The notes below the pieces were generated by a model, which saw only the letters and a program-made list of their open reading frames with translations, was not told the origin of the DNA and did no database searches. Shown one piece after another: positions 41,106-49,801 of a stretch of DNA of 64,000 nucleotides. The translations under genes were made by a program, and so were the position numbers. Source of the stretch: SVFI01 sp964519385 (lineage in GTDB: Bacteria > Bacillota > Clostridia > Lachnospirales > Lachnospiraceae). The stretch is from the NCBI GenBank assembly GCA_964519385.1, contig CAZFLR010000005.1, forward strand, positions 42,545 through 106,544. Reading direction: 5' to 3'. How positions within the stretch are numbered: the stretch's first letter is position 1; each line of letters begins with the position of its first letter.

Positions 41106-43379
41106 ATGAAGAAGAGCACTGGAATTATTACTCTGCTTCTTTCTCTTGCTCTCATCGCAGGACTTGGCTATGTTGCCATGTTCGGTGTGAATGAGCAAAA
41201 GACGGGAGCAGCATCAAACATCAAGCAGGGACTTGACCTTGCAGGAGGTGTCAGTATCACATATCAGGCAGTGGGCGATGAAGAACCGTCAGCCGAGGAT
41301 ATGAGCGACACTGTTTATAAGTTACAGAAACGTGTAGAAAACTACAGTACAGAAGCACAGGTTTACAAAGAGGGAACGGATCGAATCAACATTGAGATTC
41401 CGGGTATTTCTGATGCAAATGCCGTTCTTGAAGAGCTTGGACAGCCGGGTACCTTATATTTTATCAGCCAGACCGGAAGCGACGGAACTGAAAATTACGG
41501 TATCACGATTCTGGATGACGGTACTTATGACTATGCACTGTTAAAATCAATTGATGACCTCAAGGCAGACGGTTCGATTGTCCTTGACGGTACCATGGTA
41601 AGCAGTGCGCAGGTTGGAAGCGGACAGAACAGTCAGGGCGTTTCAACCGGAGAATACGTGGTTTCCCTTACATTTACCAAGGAGGGAACGGCTAAGTTTG
41701 CCGAGGCAACTACAAATGCATATAAAAATCAGGAGACAATAGGTATTTACTATGACGGACGATTTGTTTCAGTTCCGAATGTAACAGAACCGATTACAGG
41801 CGGACAGGCTCAGATTTCCGGACTCGCTGATTTTGAAGAAGCAGATTCACTTGCTTCCACAATTCGTATCGGAGGACTCAAGCTCGAACTGAAGGAGCTT
41901 CGTTCCAAGGTAGTGGGTGCCCAGCTCGGTTCTGATGCACTTGAATCCAGTCTGCAGGCAGGTCTGATTGGTTTCGGAATTGTATGTCTGATTATGATTG
42001 TTGTATACCTGCTTCCGGGATTTGCTTCAGCAATTGCCCTCACACTTTATGTTATTTTGACATTACTTGCGTTAAACGCGCTTAACATTACACTGACTCT
42101 TCCGGGTATTGCCGGTATCATCCTTTCCATCGGTATGGCTGTGGATGCAAACGTTATCATTTTTTCGCGTATCCGTGAAGAGATTGCAACAGGAAAAACG
42201 GTTCAGTCAGCTATCAAGATTGGTTTTGACAAAGCAATGTCTGCCATTCTGGATGGTAATATTACGACACTTATCGCAGCAGCAGTGCTTGGTCTTAAGG
42301 GCTCGGGTACGGTAAAAGGTTTTGCAATTACACTGGCACTCGGTATTGTCCTTTCAATGTTTACGGCTCTTGTAGTGACAAAAACCCTGATAAAGGCATT
42401 CTATGCTGTCGGCTTCCAGAGTGAGAAGTGGTATGGAAAAACCAAGAAGATGAAGACAATTAACTTTGTTTCAAAGAAGGCTATATTCTTCTCTATCTCC
42501 ATTGCCGTTATTGCTGCGGGCTTTGTGTTCCTTGGAGTAAATAAGGCAAATACGGGAAGTGCCCTGAATTATTCACTTGAGTTTATGGGCGGGACCTCCA
42601 CAACGGTAACGTTTGCAGAGGATATGACGATTGAGGAAATCGATACAGAAGTGGTTCCTGTGATTGAAAATATTACGGGGGACAGCAATGTACAGGCACA
42701 GAAAATCAACGATACAACGCAGGTTATGTTTAAGACAAGAACACTGTCAGTTGATGAGAGAGAGGCCTTTACTCAGGCTATGGCAACTGAGTTCGGTGTA
42801 GCTGAGGCGGATGTCACGGCTGAGACCATCAGTGCAACGGTAAGTAACGAAATGAGACAGGATGCAGTTCTTGCGGTTGTTCTTGCAACCATCTGTATGC
42901 TGATTTATATCTGGTTCCGTTTTACGGACATCCGTTTTGCTGCGAGTGCAGTTCTCGCACTTGTACATGACGTACTGGTTGTTCTTGCCTTCTATGCATT
43001 TGCAAAGATTTCTGTAGGAAGTACGTTTATCGCATGTATGCTGACAATCGTGGGATATTCGGTCAACTCGACTATCGTTATTTTTGACCGTATCCGCGAA
43101 AACCTGCATGAGGCAAGAGATAACGACGAACTCAAGGTACTTGTCAATGACAGTATAACACAGACGCTTACAAGAAGTATCTACACCAACCTGACAACCT
43201 TTGTCATGGTCTTCGTGCTTTATCTTATGGGAGTTTCAAGTATTCGTGACTTTGCACTTCCGCTGATGGTAGGTATTTTCGCAGGAGCATATTCTTCTGT
43301 CGGAATCACAGGTTCTCTGTGGTATGTAATGCGTACCAGACTTGTGAAAAAAACAGCAGATTCAAAAAAGAAAAAATAG
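41106..43379 (+). CDS. secDF: Protein translocase SecDF fusion
   Basis: 757 residues. SecD-like part: N-terminal helix (about 5-25), GLDLAGGVSITYQ, large extracytoplasmic domain, then membrane helices with GIILSIGMAVDANVIIFSRI. SecF-like part starts about residue 455 with another helix, YSLEFMGGTSTTV and ends with GYSVNSTIVIFDRIRENL. It uses the proton motive force to pull secreted proteins through SecYEG. It starts 3 bases after scfB, so the two are co-transcribed. Confidence 0.96.
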   Translation: MKKSTGIITLLLSLALIAGLGYVAMFGVNEQKTGAASNIKQGLDLAGGVSITYQAVGDEEPSAEDMSDTVYKLQKRVENYSTEAQVYKEGTDRINIEIPGISDANAVLEELGQPGTLYFISQTGSDGTENYGITILDDGTYDYALLKSIDDLKADGSIVLDGTMVSSAQVGSGQNSQGVSTGEYVVSLTFTKEGTAKFAEATTNAYKNQETIGIYYDGRFVSVPNVTEPITGGQAQISGLADFEEADSLASTIRIGGLKLELKELRSKVVGAQLGSDALESSLQAGLIGFGIVCLIMIVVYLLPGFASAIALTLYVILTLLALNALNITLTLPGIAGIILSIGMAVDANVIIFSRIREEIATGKTVQSAIKIGFDKAMSAILDGNITTLIAAAVLGLKGSGTVKGFAITLALGIVLSMFTALVVTKTLIKAFYAVGFQSEKWYGKTKKMKTINFVSKKAIFFSISIAVIAAGFVFLGVNKANTGSALNYSLEFMGGTSTTVTFAEDMTIEEIDTEVVPVIENITGDSNVQAQKINDTTQVMFKTRTLSVDEREAFTQAMATEFGVAEADVTAETISATVSNEMRQDAVLAVVLATICMLIYIWFRFTDIRFAASAVLALVHDVLVVLAFYAFAKISVGSTFIACMLTIVGYSVNSTIVIFDRIRENLHEARDNDELKVLVNDSITQTLTRSIYTNLTTFVMVFVLYLMGVSSIRDFALPLMVGIFAGAYSSVGITGSLWYVMRTRLVKKTADSKKKK

Positions 43380-43390
43380 TTCATATAAAC

Positions 43391-43432
43391 TAAAAGTGCC
43401 CCTTGCTAAAGCAGGGGGCACTTTGGTATAAT
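43391..43432 (+). terminator. secDF terminator overlapping the next promoter
   Basis: Stem AAAGTGCCCCTTGC / GCAGGGGGCACTTT, loop TAAA, not followed by a T run. TTGCTA (43403-43408), 18 bases and TATAAT (43427-43432) form a promoter within the same stretch. Confidence 0.72.
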
Positions 43433-43480
43433 ATATCAGAAAAGGATTTATATTTTTGTGAAAAAATGGAGGGTGAGGCT

Positions 43481-45502
43481 ATGGTTTTGTTAATCATTAT
43501 TTTCGCGCTTGCAGCCGGTGTGTTCGGCTTTCTTTATTTTAAAGAAAAGCAGAGTGGCTCCAATCCGAAGGATTCAGTCAAAACGGTTACAAAGGGTATC
43601 TTGGACAGAGGGGGCGTTGGACCGGTTCTTGCGGTGACGAATGACAATGAAGTGTTGTTTTTTAACAAGGATTTCGTTCAGTTGTTCCCGGAAGTTATCA
43701 ATGCGCCTTCAATTTCTACATACCCTGAGATGATGCGTCTGTTTACGGATGAGGAGTATGTTTCAGAAGCTCTTTCTAAAATATATGAGGTTCGTCAGGA
43801 AGCGATTGTTGAAGAGAATGTACAGGGTAAGTTTGTTTGGCTTGTAGATGTAACAGGTCACTATAAGACGAATAAGAAGCTGACGGAGTTAAAGGAAATG
43901 GCAGATGCAGCCAACAAGGCAAAATCTAATTTCCTTGCAAATATGTCTCATGAAATCCGTACACCGATTAACACGGTGCTTGGTATGGATGAGATTATCT
44001 TAAGAGAAGCGACGGATGTACAGATAAAGGGATATGCGGAGAATATCCGTGATGCGGGCACGACACTTCTTTCGCTCGTAAACGACCTTCTTGATTTCTC
44101 AAAGATTGAGTGCGGTAAGATGGAGATCCTTCCGGTGGAATATGAAATTGCAAATGTTCTGACGGAAGTTATCAATATGATTGAGATTAAGGCGGCGAAC
44201 AAGAAGCTTGAGTTTAAGGCAATCGTGGCAGAAGATATGCCTTACCTGCTGTTCGGTGATGAAATCCGTCTGAAACAGGTTATTACGAACCTGCTGACCA
44301 ATGCAGTGAAGTACACGGAAGAGGGAAGCGTTATCTTAAAGGTTGACTGGAAAGAGGCAGGAGATTCCTCAGTTTCTCTCATTGTTTCCGTTATTGACAC
44401 AGGTATCGGTATTAAGGAAGAGGACCTCAGCCGTCTGTTTGTATCGTTTGAGCGTATTGAAGAAAAACGTAACCGTAATATTGAGGGAACAGGTCTTGGA
44501 ATCAGTATTACGAAGGAGCTGCTTGAGCTTATGAACAGCAGTCTGAATGTAAGAAGTGAATACGGTGTGGGTTCTACATTCTCCTTCACATTGAAGCAGG
44601 GTATCCGCGACCGTAAGCCGATTGGTAAATTCCGTGAGAAATATGCTTACAGCAACGAAAAGAGCAAGAAATACAGAACGACCTTCGTGGCTCCGAATGC
44701 CAAGATTCTTGTCGTGGACGACAATGCCATGAACCTTTCGGTTGTAGAGGGACTCCTCAAGAACACAACCATTCAGGTGGATTGTGCGAACAGCGGAGCT
44801 GCTGCACTTGAGCTTTGTAAGGATCTGAAGTACGATATCATCTTTATGGATCACATGATGCCGTATATGGATGGTATTGAAACTCTTAAGAATATCAAGG
44901 CGGACACTGAGGGACCGAATATTGATACTCCGGTTATTGTATTGACAGCCAATGCGGTATCGGGTGCCAAGGAGATGTATCTGCAGGAAGGCTTTGTGGA
45001 TTACATGTCAAAACCAATTCAGGGCAAACGTCTTGAAGAGAAGATTGTCGAATATCTTCCGGAAGACAAATATGTCATGATTGAGTATGACGAAATGGAG
45101 AAAAAGCTGTATCAGAATCTCTGGAAGGCAGTTGCGGACGACATTATGTCTGAGTATGAGTTTAAGATTCTTGATATTCCTCTCGCGGTAGAGGCCGCAG
45201 AGGGAGATAAGGACTGCGTGATTTTCCTGTTTGAATCATTCCGTGACAACGTGGAGAAGAACAAAGCGGATATAGTATCTTCGTATGAAAAAGATGATTT
45301 TGCAAATTATACGATTTTCGTACACGCGCTTAAGAGCACATCAAAGATGATTGGTGCACAGAATCTCTCAGAAATGGCACGTAAGATGGAAGAGTCCGGT
45401 AAGGCCGGTGATTTTGATTACATCAAAGAGAACTATGATGCAATGATCACAGAGTATGATGCTGTTGTGGAAGAAATTAAGGATTATTTAAGCTCAAGAT
45501 AA
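43481..45502 (+). CDS. Hybrid sensor histidine kinase with REC and HPt domains
   Basis: 673 residues; ATG at 43481 follows GGAGGGTGAGG. One N-terminal membrane helix (1-20), a PAS-like domain (about 40-125), HisKA with SHEIRTP (His157), HATPase with an N box and GLGIS, a REC domain (VVDDNAMN; phosphoacceptor Asp457 in FMDHMMPYMDG) and a C-terminal HPt domain (ALKSTSKMIG; His615). All phosphorelay residues are present. The final output regulator is not adjacent, so targets are unknown. Confidence 0.93.
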   Translation: MVLLIIIFALAAGVFGFLYFKEKQSGSNPKDSVKTVTKGILDRGGVGPVLAVTNDNEVLFFNKDFVQLFPEVINAPSISTYPEMMRLFTDEEYVSEALSKIYEVRQEAIVEENVQGKFVWLVDVTGHYKTNKKLTELKEMADAANKAKSNFLANMSHEIRTPINTVLGMDEIILREATDVQIKGYAENIRDAGTTLLSLVNDLLDFSKIECGKMEILPVEYEIANVLTEVINMIEIKAANKKLEFKAIVAEDMPYLLFGDEIRLKQVITNLLTNAVKYTEEGSVILKVDWKEAGDSSVSLIVSVIDTGIGIKEEDLSRLFVSFERIEEKRNRNIEGTGLGISITKELLELMNSSLNVRSEYGVGSTFSFTLKQGIRDRKPIGKFREKYAYSNEKSKKYRTTFVAPNAKILVVDDNAMNLSVVEGLLKNTTIQVDCANSGAAALELCKDLKYDIIFMDHMMPYMDGIETLKNIKADTEGPNIDTPVIVLTANAVSGAKEMYLQEGFVDYMSKPIQGKRLEEKIVEYLPEDKYVMIEYDEMEKKLYQNLWKAVADDIMSEYEFKILDIPLAVEAAEGDKDCVIFLFESFRDNVEKNKADIVSSYEKDDFANYTIFVHALKSTSKMIGAQNLSEMARKMEESGKAGDFDYIKENYDAMITEYDAVVEEIKDYLSSR

Positions 45503-45545
45503 TATTTTCTTAAGTTTGATGAACAGCCCTTGCAAATAAATTTGA

Positions 45546-45578
45546 AATATGCCACCATGTTGGTGGCATATTTTTTTT
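45546..45578 (+). terminator. Terminator after the hybrid kinase
   Basis: AATATGCCACC/GGTGGCATATT stem followed by eight Ts. Confidence 0.92.
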
Positions 45579-45603
45579 ACAAAAGACAACGGAGGACTTT
45601 GGG

Positions 45604-46341
45604 ATGTTAAAACTGACCAAAAGACAGAAACGAAAATTAAAGGCCTATATCCGTGCTTATACTGTAAGGGCAATCGCGCTTTGCATAGTTTTTGTACTGT
45701 TTACGGGAGGTTTTTTTCTGGTGAGAACGGTGGTTCGCTTTGTTACCGGAGATAAGACGGCAATGGAGACGATGTTTGATGTCAGACTGTCAAAGAAAGA
45801 AAAAAGAGTTTACATACAGCCGGAGGTCACTATGGACTTTATTCCGCAAAATCCATATTCCAGACCGGGAGAAGAACTGCCCGCGGTGAACAATGTGTTT
45901 GTGCATTACACGGCAAATCCGGGAACGGATGCCATGCAGAACCGCAGCTACTTTGCAAATCTGGCACAGACGCAGGAAACCTCTGCCAGTGCGCATTTCG
46001 TGATTGGCTATGAGGGCGAAATCGTCCAGTGTATTCCGCTTGAGGAAATTGCCTATGCGGTTAAGGGAAGAAATTATGATTCGGTATCGATTGAGTGCTG
46101 TTATCTTGAGGAGAACGGGGAATTTACACAGGCGACATATGATTCGCTGATTCGTCTCACAACGTGGCTTCTCGGAAAATATGAGCTGGATGAAACGGCT
46201 GTGAAACGTCATTATGATGAGGGAGGAAAAAATTGTCCGAAATACTATGTGGAGCATGAGGAAGCATGGGAAATGCTGGTTCAGGATATCGAACGATACA
46301 TAGAGGAGAACGGAACATATGAAAAGCCGGAGGAAGAATAG
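45604..46341 (+). CDS. N-acetylmuramoyl-L-alanine amidase, amidase_2 type
   Basis: 245 residues with an N-terminal membrane anchor (about 18-38) and an extracytoplasmic AmpD/PGRP-like domain: VFVHYTANPGTDAM (first zinc His), SAHFVIGYEGEIVQCIP (second), AVKGRNYDSVSIECCYL and the later KRHYDEGGKNCP with the third ligand. It cleaves the lactyl-L-Ala bond of peptidoglycan. It belongs to a different fold from the amidase split by the prophage and could partly cover for it. Contiguous with recJ (stop TAG directly followed by ATG). Confidence 0.88.
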   Translation: MLKLTKRQKRKLKAYIRAYTVRAIALCIVFVLFTGGFFLVRTVVRFVTGDKTAMETMFDVRLSKKEKRVYIQPEVTMDFIPQNPYSRPGEELPAVNNVFVHYTANPGTDAMQNRSYFANLAQTQETSASAHFVIGYEGEIVQCIPLEEIAYAVKGRNYDSVSIECCYLEENGEFTQATYDSLIRLTTWLLGKYELDETAVKRHYDEGGKNCPKYYVEHEEAWEMLVQDIERYIEENGTYEKPEEE

Positions 46342-48078
46342 ATGGCGGGAGAACAATGGGTTGTAATGACCAAAAAGGCGGATTTTCAGGCAATGGCAGA
46401 AGAATTCAAAATAAGTCCGATGCTTGCCAGAATTATCAGAAACAGAGATGTCATATCGGCAGAAGAGGTAGATTATTATTTAAATGCAACGCTGGAGCAG
46501 ATGCATGCACCGGAAAAAATGGCAAATATGAGAGAGGGAGCATTGCTTCTTCTCGATTCGTTGCGTAAAAAGCAAAGAATACGAGTCATAGGTGATTATG
46601 ATGTGGACGGAATTTGTGCTGCTTATATTTTAAAGAGAGGCCTTTCTGAATTTGGAGCGGATGTTTCGGTTGCAATTCCGCACAGAGTAAAGGATGGTTA
46701 CGGGCTAAACAGACGGCTGATTGAGGAAGCATATGAGGCCGGTGTGGATGTCATTGTGACATGTGATAACGGAATTGCAGCGGGGGAAGAGACGGCTCTG
46801 GCGAAAAGCATGGGCATGAAGGTAATCGTGACAGACCATCACGAGGTTCCTTATGAGGAAGGGACAGACGGCCGTGTTGAAATCCTTCCGCCGGCAGATG
46901 TTATTATCAATCCGAAGCAGGAAACCTGTAATTACCCGTTTCCGGACATATGCGGAGCCTTGATTGCATATAAGCTGGTAGAGATGCTCTGTACGGTGGC
47001 GGAGCATGACGGCAGAAAAATGCTTCGTGAACTGCTGGAATTTGCTGCGATTGCAACTGTCTGTGATGTGATGGACCTTTTGGACGAAAACAGGATTGTC
47101 GTAAAATACGGTCTTTCATATATGAAAAAGTCTGCAAATCCCGGACTGCGCACACTGATAGAGGTGTGTGGGTTAGCCGGAGGAAACATTGGAAGCTATC
47201 ATGTGGGATTCGTTATCGGTCCGTGTCTGAATGCAACGGGGAGACTTGACAGTGCCATGAAGGCTCTTGAGCTTTTTGAGGCGGAGGATGAAACGAAGGC
47301 TTTGCCTATCGCTTTGTGGCTCAGGGATATGAATGAAAGCCGTAAGCAAATGACGGAAAAAGGACTGCAGGAAGCCATGGTTCAGGTGGAGGAGTGCGGA
47401 TATAAGGAGCAGAATGTCCTTGTTGTATATTTAAAAAACTGTCATGAAAGTATTGCGGGGATTATAGCCGGACGTTTAAAGGAAGAGTATTATAAACCCG
47501 TCTTTGTCCTGACGGACGGAGAGGAGGGGCTGAAGGGCTCAGGAAGATCCATAGAGGCCTATTCCATGTATGAAGGTCTGTCCGGGGTTAAGGATTTGCT
47601 TGAGAGATTCGGGGGACACAGGATGGCCGCCGGATTTTCGCTGAAGGCGGAAAATCTGGAAGAATTCAGGAGACGGATCAATGAGAATGCAGACCTGAGG
47701 GAAGAGGATTTTGTGCGCAAAATCCGTATTGATATTCCGATGCCGATTTCTTATGCTACCGGAGCGTTTGTGGATGAGCTCGCGCGTCTTGAACCGTTTG
47801 GAAACGGAAATCATAAGCCTTTATTTGCACAAAAAAATGTGAAAATCAGGAATTGTACGGTGAGGGGAAAAAATAAGAATGTGGCAGGATTTATTCTGGA
47901 GGATGAAAACGGATACCGTGTAAGCGGTGTCTACTTCGGTGATGCACAGGCTTTTTTGGAGGAATTGAAAGCGCGCGGAGAGAGGGTCAATATTGTTTAT
48001 TATCCTGAGGTCAATGAGTTTCGCGGAAATATAACTCTGCAGATGGTCGTGAGTCATTATATGTTCCCGGACAGCTAG
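46342..48078 (+). CDS. recJ: RecJ-like single-strand DNA exonuclease
   Basis: 578 residues, DHH phosphoesterase: GDYDVDGICAAYIL (about 80-93), CDNGIA, VTDHHEVPYE, then the DHHA1 region with GGHRMAAGFSLK and a C-terminal OB domain. RecJ degrades 5' single-stranded DNA in recombination and repair. The last part is close to typical RecJ length. Starts immediately after the amidase stop. Confidence 0.93.
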   Translation: MAGEQWVVMTKKADFQAMAEEFKISPMLARIIRNRDVISAEEVDYYLNATLEQMHAPEKMANMREGALLLLDSLRKKQRIRVIGDYDVDGICAAYILKRGLSEFGADVSVAIPHRVKDGYGLNRRLIEEAYEAGVDVIVTCDNGIAAGEETALAKSMGMKVIVTDHHEVPYEEGTDGRVEILPPADVIINPKQETCNYPFPDICGALIAYKLVEMLCTVAEHDGRKMLRELLEFAAIATVCDVMDLLDENRIVVKYGLSYMKKSANPGLRTLIEVCGLAGGNIGSYHVGFVIGPCLNATGRLDSAMKALELFEAEDETKALPIALWLRDMNESRKQMTEKGLQEAMVQVEECGYKEQNVLVVYLKNCHESIAGIIAGRLKEEYYKPVFVLTDGEEGLKGSGRSIEAYSMYEGLSGVKDLLERFGGHRMAAGFSLKAENLEEFRRRINENADLREEDFVRKIRIDIPMPISYATGAFVDELARLEPFGNGNHKPLFAQKNVKIRNCTVRGKNKNVAGFILEDENGYRVSGVYFGDAQAFLEELKARGERVNIVYYPEVNEFRGNITLQMVVSHYMFPDS

Positions 48079-48092
48079 GGACCGGACAAAAG

Positions 48093-48128
48093 AAAAGAAG
48101 CCGTTGCAAGCAGCGGCTTCTTTTCTTT
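48093..48128 (+). terminator. recJ terminator
   Basis: AAAAGAAGCCG with CGGCTTCTTTT, an inner G-U closing, followed by CTTT. The remaining spacer to 48313 has no gene; it holds an AGATAGT...ACTATCT repeat (48150-48175) and a GTGAATAAA copy (48199-48207). Confidence 0.85.
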
Positions 48129-48313
48129 ATGAATTCTTATGAGGGGGGAGATAGTGAGTTGTGGTTCAACTATCTGACACTTACTATAAAGGGAAAATGT
48201 GAATAAAGTGTGTTTAAACTATAAAAAGAAAAGAAAATGCGTAGCTGCTACCAAAAACAGAGTAAATGTGGTAATATATATTATTATGTAAAATTCATCG
48301 GAGGCATGAAAAC

Positions 48314-49801
48314 ATGGCATGGTTAAAGGATTTGCTTTGCGGTTTTACTTATGAAGTATTACAGGGAACGACGGACAAGGAAGTATCCGCTGTGGTGTAC
48401 GATTCAAGAAAGGCAGTACAGGGCTGTATGTTTATCTGCATCGAAGGGGCCGTTTCTGACGGACACTCTTATGCGGAGGAGGTTATTGCTAAGGGAGCTT
48501 CCGTGCTGGTTGTGACGAGAGATATCAGGGAAAATATTCCGGGTCTGCAGGAACAGAATGTGACAGTCATTAAGGTGGAGGACAGCAGATATGCCATGGC
48601 ATTTATTTCGGCGGCGTATTTCGGACATCCGGCCGATAGATTAAAGATAATCGGAATTACGGGAACCAAGGGAAAGACAACCACCACATATCTGGTGAAG
48701 TCTATTTTGGAACAGGCAGGATACAAGGTCGGACTGATTGGGACAATAGAGACGATTATCGGGGATGAAAGGATTCCGGCGCGAAATACGACTCCGGAGT
48801 CTTATGTGTTGCAGGAAACATTCGCTAAAATGGCGGAGAAAGGCATTGAGGCGGTTGTGATGGAGGTCTCCTCGCAGGGACTTATGCTTCACAGAACGCA
48901 GGGCTTTGTTTTCGATATCGGAATTTTTACGAATCTTGCACCGGACCATATCGGACCTGCGGAGCACAAGGATTTTGATGATTATATGAGATGCAAGGGG
49001 CTTTTGTTCAGACAGTGTCGTATCGGAATTGTCAATGCAGATGATGAACATTATCAAAAGGTAATACAGGGACATACCTGTAAGATTGAAACCTTTGGAT
49101 TTGCAGGGGAAGCAGATTACCGGGCAACGGATTTCACGCTCCTGAAGGAGGCGGGGGAGCTTGGTGTCCGTTTTCAGGTGCAGGGACTTTTGGAGATGGA
49201 TGTCAGAGTCAGCGCACCGGGAAGATTCAGCGTCTATAACGCACTCTGTGCAATTGCGATTTGCCATCATTTCCGGGTGACCAAAGAGCAGATTCAGGCG
49301 GCTGTGCTGCAGGCAAAAGTGAAGGGAAGGATTGAGCCGGTAAGCGTGTCTGATACCTTTTCCCTCATGATCGATTATGCACACAATGCAATGGCACTGG
49401 AAAGTCTGCTGACGACCCTGAAGGAATATGAACCCAAACGGCTGGTATGCCTGTTCGGGTGCGGAGGGAACCGTTCCAGACTCAGACGATATGAGATGGG
49501 TGAGGTGAGCGGAAGACTTGCAGACCTGACGGTGATTACCTCGGATAATCCGCGTGACGAAGAACCGCAGGAGATTATCGATGATATCAAGACAGGAATT
49601 GCGAAGACAGACGGTGAATATGTGGAAATCATGGACCGACGGGATGCAATCGAATACGTGATTGAAAACGGACAGCCGGGAGATATTATTGTGCTGGCAG
49701 GAAAAGGGCATGAGGATTATCAGGAAATTAAAGGAAAGAAATATCCGATGGATGAAAGAGTCATCATTGCGGATATTATGGAAAACAGACGACAGAAATG
49801 A
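48314..49801 (+). CDS. murE: UDP-N-acetylmuramoyl-tripeptide synthetase (MurE)
   Basis: 495 residues. Mur ligase layout: N-terminal UDP-binding domain, ATP site GITGTKGKTTTTYLVK (about 114-129), the central TTPESYVLQ and EVSSQG, and a C-terminal domain with TSDNPRDEEP. The DNPR motif is associated with meso-diaminopimelate as the third residue. KGHEDYQ near the end is standard. Acts in the cytoplasm in peptidoglycan precursor synthesis. ATCGGAGG ribosome site; it overlaps priA by 4 bases. Confidence 0.94.
   Translation: MAWLKDLLCGFTYEVLQGTTDKEVSAVVYDSRKAVQGCMFICIEGAVSDGHSYAEEVIAKGASVLVVTRDIRENIPGLQEQNVTVIKVEDSRYAMAFISAAYFGHPADRLKIIGITGTKGKTTTTYLVKSILEQAGYKVGLIGTIETIIGDERIPARNTTPESYVLQETFAKMAEKGIEAVVMEVSSQGLMLHRTQGFVFDIGIFTNLAPDHIGPAEHKDFDDYMRCKGLLFRQCRIGIVNADDEHYQKVIQGHTCKIETFGFAGEADYRATDFTLLKEAGELGVRFQVQGLLEMDVRVSAPGRFSVYNALCAIAICHHFRVTKEQIQAAVLQAKVKGRIEPVSVSDTFSLMIDYAHNAMALESLLTTLKEYEPKRLVCLFGCGGNRSRLRRYEMGEVSGRLADLTVITSDNPRDEEPQEIIDDIKTGIAKTDGEYVEIMDRRDAIEYVIENGQPGDIIVLAGKGHEDYQEIKGKKYPMDERVIIADIMENRRQK

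Noticed and set aside
48641..49711. Long open frame antisense to murE (356 codons)
   Set aside because: It lies wholly inside murE on the other strand, has no ribosome site and its composition (many His, Cys, Arg) is that of a shadow frame.
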